From assembly GCA_019787685.1 (NCBI GenBank), contig JAHNUO010000024.1, positions 62,001 through 126,000 of the forward strand: a DNA stretch of 64,000 bases, written 5' to 3'. Every line of letters starts with the position of its first letter. Positions within the stretch are counted from its first letter, which is position 1. Of the stretch, positions 25,301-36,910 are shown in pieces. Source of the stretch: Chiua virens (lineage: Eukaryota > Basidiomycota > Agaricomycetes > Boletales > Boletaceae). The position numbers and the translations under genes were made by a program. The notes under the pieces are model-generated. The model did no database searches. It was not told the DNA's origin and saw only the letters and a list, made by a program, of their open reading frames with translations.

Positions 25301-27363
25301 GCATACTTGAACGCAGGAGCACCGGAGGTACTTTCCTGTATCGGATGTTCTCTGGTATGACTTTCATTTGAAATGACGCTCCTCTGCTTATGCACTTTAT
25401 CCAGCTCGTGCTCGCGGAAATAACCATCGAGAGGTCGTCAAAACTATTTTGACCGCCGCCGATGGACGTGACACTCGGACACGAACCGCAGCCACCTTCA
25501 CTTTGCTCAAATTACGCCAAGGTATGAGAGAGATGATGACATACGCGCACAGTTATTTACTTATGCCTCAGCCAATGCCCACCTGAAAACCTACCTCCCA
25601 GACGTGCAACTCTTGGATCTGTTTGTCAAACAACTACAGTTCAAGGATAGTGCACTACTGGCGGCGTATGCTTTGACGGAGTGCCTTGCTGATGGTCTGT
25701 CATTGTCTTATCAAAGAGTGGGATCTTTTAATGTCTCCCCCTAGAGGAACTTGGGAAGCTGGTGGACCAGAATCACTTCATTGTTGAGCGTATTGTCAAC
25801 ATGGTCATGTTTTTGATGAGGCAATTGGTGTCGTCGAAGGCTTCACCATTTTTGATGACCTAATGAGACGCAGTAGGTCCAGCCAACCATCATCTTTGTT
25901 CTGTCTTTGAATATGCTATGTAGGCGACCTGAGACACAAAGTGTTGTTGGGGTATGACATAACCACACTCCTAGCACGCAAACTTGAATCGGGAAAACCG
26001 CGAGCAATGCGTACGGGCTTGATCTACCTGAACATCCTCCGAATTCGTATGTCTGATGTCTTTTGTCCCACGTTTGGGTTATCAAATAAAATTCAGATGG
26101 CGAAGACTGGTTGACAAAAACCTTGGTAGAGCGAGGTATGTCTTTACTAGAAACCAGTCAATGGGACACCCAGAGATCGGGTGTTGCCATACTGTGTTCC
26201 CTGGCCCAGACCGGTGTGTGCAGAATCACTTTTCATGTCACCAAACTCCTTAACGCTCGTACAGGATTCGGCGTAGAGCCTCTCAAGCCTAATTTACCCA
26301 AGGTTATTGACATGCTCCTTCCGACGCATACCCAGCAAAGTGTGAAGTCCTCCATCCTCAAACAGATCAAAATCGGCATCTGTGTTGCTTGGCCCTGCTA
26401 TTGTTACCTGCGTCTTGGCTGAGAATGGCAAGTATAACATCATCACTGTGAGCTTACATGGGGAGTAACTGGATGATACAGAGATTCTGCGGAAAGAGAT
26501 TCGCAACACGAAGCAATACGGGAACATAAAGCATCACTGGTTATTTGGGGATCTCTTGGATGCAAAGGAAACCCCTGTTTGGCGCATCATGACACCTACC
26601 AGAGGTTTGATACATGCTTTTGACATTTTTCTGCCTTTCTGAAACGAATAATGAACTGTTCAGATGACGTGCTGGATGTAATCAGCCAAATGATCAAGTC
26701 TGTGGATAGCGTGGAAGGCTCCACAGAGACGGGTTTCGTTCTACCTCACATCCATCATTGGGGTCGGCTAGTGCGCCTTGCTCGCAATGTTGTAGTGACA
26801 ACCATTGTCACGCCACCCGCCGTAGCTGCCGTCGCAGTTCTGACAGTAGTCGGAGCAGTCATCGCGGTGCCAGTCTTCGCTTACCGCAAGGTTGCAGAGT
26901 CAGTATCCCAAAAGCGTCTCTGGCCAGCATTTTCTCTAATCAATGTCACAGATTCACCGGACGTCCCTGGCAATTTCATCGCCAGCACGCCATCATCCGC
27001 AGTCTGAGGAGACCAAACCCAAGACCACCCACCATCCCTCCAATCGAAGTCACGTCGGAGATGGTTTTCCCCAGTTTTTCGGAGTTAGCAGTAGCTAGTC
27101 CTGAGCGTAGCCATGCCAGGATGGCAAGTGGAAGGGTGGCGATTAGTTCTGCGAACGCCGTTCCCCAACTTCCGCTCCGGTACCTGCTGATGCCGCTGGC
27201 AGGAATGCCTCCCACTGTTCCTTTCACGAACCCAGACTCCCCGACGCCCCCGCCACAACCAGCAGCAATCATTCAAGCATTTAGTGGAATAGACGGCCAT
27301 GAATATTATGTGGTCGATGCAGCGGGGGACAATTCGAGTACCGAATCGTATGTACGTATGTAA
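22354..27363 (+). CDS. DUF2235 hydrolase fused to ARM/HEAT-like region
   Basis: The N-terminal half is a DUF2235 domain (predicted alpha/beta hydrolase): NLVVCIDGTANKFGRN, HTNVVKLFD, TYYLSGIGTRP, IYLFGFSRGAYQVRILA (nucleophile-elbow-like GFSRG), WKDLRVHFIGVWD, HACHIRHALALDELRVKF, EVWFSGSHSDVGGK and HQVSFSGSGENARK. A disordered Ser/Lys-rich insert lies at about 23470-23700. From about 24.4 kb the translation becomes helical and repeat-like (LVRLAAIAAFAEAADH, ALRVVVSFAEQGMSL, VQLLDLFVKQLQFKDSALLA), as in ARM/HEAT proteins. Near 26.8 kb is a hydrophobic stretch, TPPAVAAVAVLTVVGAVIAV. Many introns. One missing base in the T run at 25810-25814 and one extra in the A run at 26370-26373 break the frame. 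The 3' end is uncertain: a stop at about 27096 or 27363. The substrate is unknown. Confidence 0.72.
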
Positions 27364-28185
27364 GCTTTCTAGATTTTGTGTATTGTTGGGCAACTTATTG
27401 CCGGTGATTCATCCTACTGCCGCTGGATCCCTGCATTACGCCTTCAACCTACCCAAAACGAGGAAAAACGGACAAGCTTTTATAAGGCAGGGCGCCGATC
27501 TGACCGAGCATCACATTCGCCATGCATTTGTGTTCAGTCAGGACCAACCCGGTGGCAACCTGTAGAGGCTCGAGCAATCGATCTCTTCTTGGTGTCTGCT
27601 TTCGGTACTAAGTATGTGGTTTGAAGCACTCAAGCTTTTTTCATACCATGTGACACCCGTTGACACACTTCCGTGCGCTTCCAACTCTTCACCAGCTATA
27701 CAACACCGAATTTATGACTTGTTGATAGTTCGATCTTCCGATATAGTCATGCTCCTGGTTCTCGATGCACAAATATACAAGTCACACGTTCATATGTTAG
27801 TGCATGCGTTGCATCCACTCGCATCGATTTCGTCAAGGTGCCTCGCCTACACTAGACTGGTAGCACACTATTTACGCCGGCACAGAGAGCCTGAATGAAA
27901 AGTTGCATGAAACTACGTCCCCGGGTCTTGTAGCAGGTTGCTGAGTCTGATCCGCTGTCCTAAGTCTTTGAATTGTCAGTACGCCCTGTCGCTCCTCTTA
28001 ATTGCTACTCACTGGGCTTGGTCTGAGATATCCCCACGGTGTAGGTTCTGGAGCGTGGAGAGCAAGGTGTTTCGGTTCACATTGGTACGCAAAGAGTCGC
28101 ACAATAAGCACGTTATCTGCGGGCGCCTCGCGTCTCTCGGCGTCTCTTCTTGCTCGGGTCCACACTGTGATGAACTCCATGTCGT
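27364..28185. other. Intergenic, no supported gene
   Basis: Short plus-strand frames (27299-27565, 27614-27898) have no recognisable homology or splice context. They may hold the 3' UTR of the DUF2235 gene. Confidence 0.4.
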
Positions 28186-28655
28186 AGAACATTCCACAAC
28201 CCGACTGAATCCCAATCCAGGACTGTGCCTTCCACGCGTCGCGAACTCGTGCTCGACACCCGAAAAAACTTGAATGTAGGTACGGAAACGACGACCAAGT
28301 ATACCCAGTTTCTCACTTTTCGGTCCTCTCATGGGCGCGATCGGCTACCCTGCCTTCTTGGATGAAGAGCATGTCGAGAAAGTAATTCGTACACTTGATC
28401 ATCAACCTTTTTGATGATTCTGTCGTGTTCACGACTCGCAAGGTCCCGTCCTCTCCTGTTCTGGTATGCATATTTGTAGCGAGTGCCCAGCGATGCTGAC
28501 GAACTGTCATCCTCGCTCAACAGAGATCGACGTGTCGTTCCCGCTCGTGGCTCGCCGAGTCATTGTCAATGTCGACTTGGTGGTGGAAGCAAGTTCGGTG
28601 TCGACCGATCGACCAACGTGCGACCCTTTTTATATTAGGCCCTTGATGCGGTTTG
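28186..28655. pseudogene. Scrambled dienelactone hydrolase relic (DLH3)
   Basis: Three blocks match DLH1, but the middle one is inverted. Block 1 (about 28186-28275) matches the C-terminal part in minus orientation (QVFSGVEHEFATRG). Block 2 (about 28275-28560) reads on the plus strand: a TETTKY-like block, GAIGYPAFLDEEHVEKVIR and EIDVSFPLVARR. Block 3 (about 28560-28655) matches the DLH1 start-codon and promoter region in minus orientation, including the TTTTTATATT box. The catalytic Cys exon was not found. It cannot encode an enzyme. Confidence 0.65.
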
Positions 28656-29320
28656 CGACAATGCCGAAGAGAAAATAGGGGCGAGGGTAACGCGTCGGAC
28701 GAGCATACTCGAACATTCTCGCACCTATCGGAGGATTTTGAATGCGGATGATTGATCCCACCGGGCGAGATAGTTCACAGACGACAACTCTCCCAATTGA
28801 GGAGAAGCTCTAGCAACTCGTGGGGTCCATCCTCTCCTCTGCCAGTGAATCGGTACCTGACCCGTTGTCCAGAATCAGCCTGTTAACGTTCATTACGCGT
28901 AGAGTGCTTATCGGAACGTTTACATCTAAGTCCATTTAGTACTTTGTAACATGACCTTTCGATTCGGAACCCAAGGTAGCTCACCCGGCAAAGCAAAAAA
29001 AGCAGACAGTGGAATAACTTGAATGTCCTACGTCATTATAAAAAGCCTTTGGAAGCAGTCGTTACAGAAATGAGAACATCGTTGGATATCGAAGACATCA
29101 ACAGGGGTGAGAAGGACATGTCAAGGTCAACATATGAACGTGTAATATATACATTTGTGCACCGAGAACCAGGAGCATGACGATATCAGAATTTAGAAGA
29201 TTGAGCTATCAAGAAGTCGCAAACTTGGTTCTCATGGGTAGTGATTGGAATTAGCTAGTGAAGAGTGGACATATATTACTATAGCGGAGGCTGTGTTGAT
29301 ACAGCTCTCTCCTCTTCACT
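28656..29320. other. Intergenic upstream of Dsk2
   Basis: No coding frame was seen. It should contain the promoter of the Dsk2/ubiquilin gene that begins at 29321. Confidence 0.5.
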
Positions 29321-30762
29321 ATGGCCGACAACGAAATTCATATCAACGTCAAGGGTAGCTCTCTTCCTCATTCTCGTTGCACTCGTTCTTGTCTTATCCT
29401 TCCTCATCAGGCCCGAGCGAGCTCAAGATCCAGATATCGATCAGCCTGGACAAGACCGTCCTCGACCTCAAGCGCGCCATCGCCGAAAAGTCTGACGTCG
29501 AGGCAGATCGACAGAGACTGATCTACTCAGGTCCGTCCTTAATCAGCCCTTACAACTCCTAGATCTTCATTCTCACCTCCACCAGGCAGAGTGCTCAAGG
29601 TAACGACACATCGCATCGTGATCATCATACACGTGTCTTATCGCTTCCTCGCTTTCCATAGGATGAAGACCAATTGTCCGTGTACAAGATCCAGTCATCA
29701 CATACGATCCATATGGTCAAAGGCGCTGCACGCTCAGCTCCGGTGTCCGGTTCCTCGTCTGCCCCACCCCCTCAACAACTCCCCACAATGCAGGCTGGTC
29801 AGAATCCATCCGACCCCCTCACTCTCCTTAACGGCTATATGGGTCACGGTCTCATGGCTGGTTTCAACCCGTTCGCAGAAATGGGTGTAAACCAAAACGA
29901 TCCCAACATGGTACGTGTCCGCAACGCAACAATCAAGTGATTAACAAACGCTCTGTCTCAGTTTCAGAATGTGATGCAATCACCCGAATTCCTGCAGCAA
30001 ATGTCCGCTCTCATGTCAAACCCTGCCATTCTTGACCAAATCATGGCACTCAATCCCCAACTCGCGTCGATGCAACCCCAAATTCGTGAACTATTCCAGA
30101 GCGATCAGTTCAGGCAAATGGTGTTCGTCATGCTTTCGCTTTGCTTCTATCTGTGCTCTTTGAACGTTCATTGAATAGATCGAACCCTGAGACGTTGCGT
30201 AGCATGATGCAAATGTCGGCAATGCTACGCGGGGATGGGTTTAGGTGGTGGAATGCCGGGCGCAGGCCCGGGCGCATTCCCCGCCCCGGGTGTCCCCTCT
30301 ACGGGTACCACCAACCCTACCTCCAACGCGACATCTATGACGACACCGGCCAGCGGTACGGGAACGGCTGCCAGTCCTGTTGCACCTGCAGGTGGTGGCC
30401 TGCCAGCGCCTAACCCCGCGCTGCTGCAGGCCCTTTTGGGTGCAGGCCCGTTTGGAGGTGGTGTTGGCGGTGGCCTCGGAGGTCTTGGTGGCCTTGGTGG
30501 GGGGTTGGGCCCCTTTGGTGCGGCCCCCGCCGCAACTCCCGCGGATACTAGACCACCAGAGGAACGCTTCCAAGTACAACTCCAGGTCAGTCCAAAGTGG
30601 TAATTTCGTATCACGAATCTCCACGACTCACCATATGTCCATCATCAGCAACTACAAGACATGGGCTTCACCAGTGCGGCTCAGAACGTCCGTGCTCTTC
30701 TCGCCACCGGTGGCAACGTACACGCGGCGATTGAGTACATATTGGGTGGAGGCGGTATCTGA
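29321..30762 (+). CDS. DSK2: Ubiquilin / Dsk2 ubiquitin-shuttle protein
   Basis: Adaptor that carries ubiquitylated proteins to the proteasome. N-terminal ubiquitin-like domain: [71 protein letters not shown] end. STI1-type repeats: [39 protein letters not shown] and [18 protein letters not shown] Gly/Pro-rich linker follows. The C-terminal UBA domain is [20 protein letters not shown] and [16 protein letters not shown], then stop. Exon 1 ends ...AACGTCAAGG before a GT. One extra G in the GGGG run at 30231-30234 shifts the frame just before the Gly-rich linker. In a conserved gene like this it is more likely a sequence error than decay. Introns are about 50-90 bases. Confidence 0.93.
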
Positions 30763-31000
30763 AGTGTTGATTATCGTTACCATCGTACCTTTCTTTGTAA
30801 AAGTACATTGAAGCTTAGATGCAACTTATTGGCACATTCTGAGGATTGTCCATGGGATCGTTGTTTTCCTGTGTGGGTCCAAGTTTAGTCATTTGGTCAG
30901 GGAAAATGACAAATCCAATGACTCTGAATAACTATTCCGACACAGCCAGCGTGTTCTCCGCGAAAAATCGTGTTCCCGATCGTCCATCAAGGCTTCCGAC

Positions 31001-32062
31001 ATGAGCCATACTTCAGTCACATCTTTGAAACGGTTTGTCGATGTTTTATCGCGCGCTACCATACCCATTATACCCTTTAGTGCAGTCCAAATGAAGGGAA
31101 GAGTCTATGGGCATATCGAGGACATCCCTGTTTTTTCCACGTTCGAAGACAGGCAAGTATCTCCCCCGTCGTCCATATTGATTCCCGAAATGATCGCCTA
31201 CCGACAGGCAGGATGTTGTGCGCTGCGGCGTTCACGGCATGACCCAAGCAGGGATCTACGGCGATCCGGAAGAAGGCGCCTTTTCGATCTGCATCTCTGG
31301 AGGCTATGAAGACGATAATGATGAAGGGGATCGGATGTACGTGATTCCGTTTCGATCAGCACGAGTCTGGTTCTAGTCGTCCATCTATCGCCCGCAGCCT
31401 TTATGTTGGGTCAGGTAGATCCCGAGTTTCCAATCCCGACTTGATATACTGTTTCTCACTGTATCGATCTCGCAGGAGGACAGGACAAAGAAGGGGAAGG
31501 GGTGCGTCTCTCATGCCCCCTCTTTCAGAGTCGTCGATCGTGGGTCCTCTAACGCACCCTTCCAGATCCAAGTACAAGACCAGTCGTTCGATGATCCGCC
31601 GAACAAGTCATTGGTGGTGAGTTGTATAAACATCATGATATTGTCACGCTACCTCGACCCACGTCCTCGTAGGTATCCTATCACACTCAGCGACCTGTGC
31701 GTGTCCTACGGGGAAGGCACAAAGGCAACCCTTACGCGCCATCCAGAGGGTGAGGGTTCGAGTCATTTTCTTCCTACGCCTCAGCAATGACCCGGGACTT
31801 TTGAATTTCCGATAGGTATAGGTACGATGGGCTCTACCTCGTCGACAGCGTAAGAGGCATCCTCTACGGTACATTGTTGCGTCGATGTTCATATAATTTA
31901 TATCAAGGTCAAGATGGAAAAGGGGATAGATGGATTCTTGATGTGCTTCTTCGAACTCAGGGTAAGGTATCGTCTCCTAGGACCGATCTCACAAGCTTAC
32001 GTCGAGTCTAGAGGATCCAAGAGCCGGGAGTTGGGCCCATACCAAAGCGTTATGAAAGATGA
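31001..32062 (+). CDS. SRA-YDG domain protein (SRA1)
   Basis: A small protein made almost wholly of an SRA-YDG domain, the fold that in UHRF1/SUVH proteins recognises modified cytosine in DNA. Start MSHTSVTSLKRFVDVLSRA. The domain reads RVYGHIEDIPVFSTFEDR, VVRCGVHGMTQAGIYGDP, GAFSICISGGYEDDNDEGDR, LYVGSGGQDKEGEG, DQSFDDPPNKSLV, QRPVRVLRGRHKGNPYAPS, RYRYDGLYLVDSVKMEKG and GFLMCFFELR. It ends EPGVGPIPKRYER. The GGYEDD and YDGLY motifs are the family hallmarks. No RING, PHD, SET or HNH partner is visible. About nine exons; intron 1 appears to use a GC donor (GCAAGT). The frame is open throughout by my splicing. Confidence 0.83.
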
Positions 32063-32547
32063 GATTTGGATGAGAGAGATATGATTCAGGAATCAGACAT
32101 GTGCATTTAAAAGGTGCTTTCTTGATTACTGTTCTCTTGTTGTGTACGTGCTATATCGTTGTTGCTTTCATTCATGTGTGCTTTGTTGTCGCGTTCAGAT
32201 TTACTTGTCGCGCTATACTGTCACCGTTGCTCCAATATAAACTAGGTTGGTGCGAATTAAGCGTGTCGTCCGTGTCCGCCTCACCAAGAGAGAACTCTCG
32301 AGCGTTGGTCCACCGTGACCGAGTTCGGAAGTTCCGCAGCGAAGCGGCAAGCGACTTCTGGCACATCTCGGTTTGAACGCCACTGCTTTGCACTGGCATT
32401 CCTCAGCCAAGGGACATCATCGACATGAGAAATGTGCTTGTCTTATATTGATACTATACCTGTGCATATATCATGATCCGGTTGTCTTAGAAGATTAGTG
32501 GAATACCGTGAATCATGTTATGTCCTATACATCAGAAGTACATCAAC
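32063..32547. other. Convergent intergenic region
   Basis: It lies between the stops of SRA1 (+) and the WW-like-motif membrane gene (-). No gene was seen. Confidence 0.5.
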
Positions 32548-34230
32548 TCAAACATAGCCCTTCGGCTGATCTCTGCTTAATAACTCGGAATCCGCATTCG
32601 CCATCCCGTGACTCTTCTCACTCTCACTAAACCTCAACACTGTGAAGCTGGTATTCCCCCAAAAGATCGCTAATATCACGATTTGTGCTATGATTCACTC
32701 CACAACAACAGGATCTCTCGTAACAAAGAAGGTTAACATTTGGGCCTCCCCAGAGCTGCTGTCTGTAATGATCTCGTGAGCTCCGGCAGTGAGTGCGATC
32801 CTTGCTAGTAAAAGTTGCTACGAAGACGTACCGCAGGGACAACACACATGAGTTGCTCATTGGTGTACAAACCCAGCAAACGAACCGAGCAATATGGCTG
32901 ACGCTTGTCTGTGATCCCGGATCGACAGCGACACCGAGGGTGGTGAGGAAGCTAAATTTTACAGCAAGCAATACAATAGATTGCGAACCATAAGATATCG
33001 ATATCCCTGAAGCCAAGGGAAATTATACTCACAACAACTAATTGGTTCAAGGTTGTCCTGAAGGCATCGACGAACTACTTCCAACCGGATTGGTTGAGAA
33101 TACCATTATAGCTCAGAATCGTTGCAAGCCATTGGCATACGAACTCCAAAATGACGGAGATCCAGGGCCCGGGGAGCTTGCGAGACCGCATGCGAAGGTT
33201 CTTTCGACCAATAGAAAATGTTTAGGAACTGGTTGCTTGCTAACGGTGCGTCGGGTCAGGAAAGCCAGACCCACTGAAATAAGTCGTTGCGCGGCCTCCA
33301 GATCGAATCAGCGTGACCCCACAACAGGATAAGGTGCATCTCACCGATGGTCCAAATAGCGTACAGGTTGCTGATCTGTTCATTGTCTTTACTGAACGTC
33401 AGCGAGAACAGAAAGAAATGAGAAAGGATATACCCTTGAATGAATTGACAATATCCCATACTGCAGCTAGTTCATTTTGTGTAAATGGTCTGAAGAAGGA
33501 ATCAACCGTCATCTCCTGTTCTAATATTTTATAAGAAAGTGGTACGGCTGTTAAAACAGTGGCTTACGAGTCTTCGTATAATTCAGCATTCCTTTGACGT
33601 CTTCGATGATACCTTGTTGAAGTGTATGATTATGGGGATAGTGTTCGCAGTGCATCCTCGAATAAATGACATATGCATTGTGCTTCGTTCCGAGTCAGTA
33701 CCCAAAGGTTTGGGGCAGAGGTGATTCAAGTGAACATACCAAACTACCTACGAGACGAAAACATACCAGCCAAATGACTCGATCAAATACCCTAAGCACA
33801 GATCTGTCAGAGAAATGAAGGCGGGGTCCATCGTACTGATATGACACTGATCGGCCAGGTAATTGACTGTTGAGGCCATTTACTATGTCAATCGGATCGA
33901 CCCAGAATAGAAGACGGCGCGTGTGATCGACGAAGTAATAATATCGATCTCCACTATTCACGTGTAAGACGAGCTCTTGGGAGCCATTCAAGGTAACATG
34001 CTGAATGTCGATGGCTTTCTGGATGAGTGCCGTGGCACATAAAAGTAGTTCTTTCAAAATCTTGCTGTCACAGATATCACTCCGTGAATATACGCTTTTG
34101 AACGGGTTCAGCACGGTGTGTATAGTCGACCGAGGGCAAAACATACCAATTCAGGATGATAAATAAAATGTGACCTTCGCACTAGAATCTTCACCACGGG
34201 ACTCCATCATCGACGTCATCGAGTGGAAAA
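32548..34230 (-). CDS. WW-like-motif membrane protein, copy A
   Basis: Agaricomycete-specific family with a WW-like signature and C-terminal membrane helices; function unknown. Minus-strand exons: a degraded N-terminal piece at about 34.15-34.2 kb, then HTVLNPFKSVYSRSDICDS, ELVLHVNSGDRYYYFVDHTR, RLLFWVDPIDIVNGL, MHCEHYPHNHTLQQGIIEDV, FRPFTQNELAAVWDIVNSF, and hydrophobic segments including SQSIVLLAVKFSFLTTLGVA. The end reads SHGMANADSELLSRDQPKGY then V and a stop. The N-terminal exon seems broken (a stop after FYLSS) when compared with copy B, so this may be a pseudogene. Exon borders are approximate. Confidence 0.5.
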
Positions 34231-34244
34231 TGTACATACCAGTG

Positions 34245-34264
34245 CCTGGTGCGTACGCACCAGG
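34245..34264. repeat. 20-bp perfect palindrome
   Basis: The sequence CCTGGTGCGTACGCACCAGG equals its own reverse complement. It lies between the 5' end of WW-like copy A and the 3' end of fragment C. It may be a binding site or chance. I found no second copy in the window. Confidence 0.6.
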
Positions 34265-34305
34265 TGATATCCTATATACAGACAAACGTACGCCCTGAAC
34301 TCAGT

Positions 34306-34960
34306 TCAAAGGTAGCCCGTCGACTGATATTGATTTTGTTCTGCCAAAGATTCGGAACACACATCCGAGTCCGCCATACCGCGACTGTCAACAAACCTCG
34401 ACAAGACGAAGGCGATATTCAGACTAAATATCGTTTAAACCACACATTAAACGGTAATGAACCATCTTTGAAGACACGAATCGCTTGGACGATGATGAAA
34501 ATATGAGTCTGAAACCGCGTGAGTGAAAAAGATGAATGTGCGACTCGGATGGGCAGGGCCGACTCGGAATCGACGTACGACCATGAAAAGCTGGACATCG
34601 GAAAACCGTGCGGGATTGCAAAACATGTCGTTCTAATTCTCGTGCTGGTGACGCTCTGTTATGATGGCTCACGTGAACACCTGCAGTATGCAAACGTACT
34701 GCAGGGACAGTACCCCCAAATTGCATTGTACCAATGGTCCAAATTGTGTACGGGTTGCTGATCTGTCCATTGTCTTCGCTGAACGTCAGCGAGAACACAC
34801 TTAAAAGGAGGAAGATGTGCCATTGTATGAATTGACATTGACAATCTCCCATACTGCAGTTAGTTCGTTTTGAGTAAAGGGCCAGCAGGACGAATCAGCA
34901 GTCACCTCCGGTCCTAATATTTTCTATCATAGAGTGATGATACGGTTATCCCTCTGACGA
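34306..34960 (-). pseudogene. WW-like-motif membrane protein, 3' fragment C
   Basis: A partial copy of the family. The minus strand carries a block corresponding to the FTQNELAAVWDIVN exon (34830-34930) and a C-terminal exon (about 34306-34400) with a GMADSD-like end. The exons for the WW-like block and most membrane segments are missing. It abuts the outer end of the laccase/SRA inverted duplication (about 34990), so that rearrangement may have cut it. Confidence 0.5.
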
Positions 34961-34989
34961 TTCTTCCATGAACTTTGCTCAAGAGTACG

Positions 34990-35230
34990 CAAGTGGTAAA
35001 AATTAATTTACTTACATCCGATCACCTTCATCAATGTCATCTTCGTAGCCACCAGATAAGCAGATCGAACATGTCCCGCCGAACAGATCATGCCCACAGA
35101 TGCCCGCCAGGGGCAAGGCGTGGCTGTGTCACGGTGACAGTCCGAATGGGGCCGACTTCAGTACTAGGTATTGGAATGTCGTCTCCGTTGTGTCTTTGTA
35201 TGTGCCGAATTTCAGCGCAAGTCTAACCTA
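34990..35230 (-). pseudogene. SRA-YDG fragment (SRA3)
   Basis: On the minus strand one exon reads GLPRAGICGHD-like sequence followed by CSICLSGGYEDDIDEGDRM, then a GTAAGT donor. It is nearly identical to exon 2 of SRA2 at 55.59-55.71 kb. Upstream, the sequence matches the SRA2 promoter region and jumps straight into the middle of exon 2. Exon 1 and the palindrome seen at SRA2 are therefore missing. Downstream exons are also absent, because the similarity ends inside intron 2. This is a broken copy carried on arm 1 of the inverted duplication. Confidence 0.7.
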
Positions 35231-36910
35231 TAGGATGAATATTCATGGAAGTCTCTGATTATTTTGAGTGAGACTGATCCCACAACCACGTTACTACGCC
35301 GTCTGGGTTCGAATTTGGTGTAATCTCCGACAGGCGAGACTCAGGGTACGAAGTGGTTTTTGAATTGGCCGAAACACGTTCAAATCATGCTCGAGACAGT
35401 TTTCGTCGGAGCCCAGGATCCTTTCTCTTCTTTCGAGCTGTCCTAATGATAAGGAACGTGAACGGTTGCTATCACTACTATTGTCAAAGCGCGGACCGGG
35501 TCCAGGTTACAGGGACGGACACTGAACTGCTTTGTTAGTCCATGCTATCAACCCTATGTGTTTCTCTGGCATTCGTTGGATACGACATCCAACTTAACAG
35601 GTGCGGTGCGTTCTCTATGGGTTTAATGTTTACATACTTCGAATACTCATCGACGTTCTTGGGTTGGATTCAAGTGCTACCAGGGGATGGCCAGGGACAC
35701 GCAGCATTGATGGATGATGAATGTTGGATAGTTGCTGATTGCATCGCCGAGTCTCAGGTGTACACTTGTAAGTAAGTACCATGACGTATGTTGACTGTGC
35801 TAGTAGCCTAACATCACACACTCGGGCAGGATGGGCTCGCGTCACCAGGAGAATGATCTTTAAGCTGTTCTCCAATCATGATATCAATGATCATCGACCC
35901 CTCATGATAAATAACAATCCTGCGCACCCGTGACGACGGTCCCGGATATGCTTTGTCAACACTGGAAGCCTTGCAAAATCATTGACTGAGGGCTCGTGTA
36001 ACTTTGGCTTCTGGTCGCGTCTCGGCAGGCATGTGCCATCAGAAAAATCGGGCCACGATAAGATTAAGATCACTGTACGGACGGTTGATCGAGTGCATTT
36101 CGCTTGGGAAATACCATCATTGACCGTTTGAAACACTGTTTGGAGTATGTCGGCCGGTGCTCTGGCCACGTGCCTGTGGTAAACGTCATCTCACCAGGAG
36201 GCAAGGTCACACATGATCTATTCGTTCCTCGTTTTGGTATCATTCCGTTGTGTTCTCATTGTGGTCGCTTATTCGTGCTAACCTGACAGAAAACACGGGA
36301 TAGGTTGTAATAAGGTCCCCAAGATGTGATAGGACTGTCATTCAGTACCTCGGATGTTAGCTAGCAGCGAATGACGTGGATACCTGACCATTCGCGAGAT
36401 AAGTTACCCTCAATCGCATGGTAAGAATACCCTTGGGGATGTCCACCAGTATGATATCCAACATGACATTGCAGTCTTCATGGTCTACAAATGTCAGTAT
36501 CACTCCTCTGCTAAGGTACTCGTGCCTTACACTGAATTGTTGGTAGACATCGCCAGATTTGGTTTGGAATGTTCCTAACTTTCTATGTTGTCTTGACATT
36601 GGCAAGGTGCGCAGGTCCTGCCCAACAGTGCACAGTAGACTAGTGTGTTGCTCCTTGTGATTACAACCAGGAGTCGTCGGATGCACTTCCTAGGTGACTT
36701 ACGAACCTACCATATCTTTTTACAGTCATTTCCTGGTTTCTCACCCGTCTATTAGGGACGAGATAGTGGAACGAACGACGAGATCGAACCTCAGCCCAGT
36801 GTATGACGTACACTGGAACTAGAACGGTATGAATGCAAGAATGAGTAGGTGGAGGCTGAGCTCTTGCGACAGGACTGAGATTATACCTCCTCGTTCCTCT
36901 GTACTCGCGA
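35231..36910. other. Long upstream region of Lac1
   Basis: No intact gene. This about 1.7-kb block is shared, with indels, by the regions upstream of Lac3 (53.47-55.2 kb) and Lac2 (47.65-48.95 kb). Blocks such as the one around CGAGGTACCGAACGA-like sequence recur in the copies. It presumably includes the laccase promoter; whether it once held a gene cannot be decided. Confidence 0.5.

Noticed and set aside
30225..30614. Minus-strand Pro/Ala-rich frame
   Set aside because: Complement of the Gly-rich linker of Dsk2; composition explains its openness.
35630..36286. Small genes in the Lac1 upstream region
   Set aside because: Frames are not conserved in the matching regions of Lac2 and Lac3 (stops and indels fall in them), so they are not under coding constraint.
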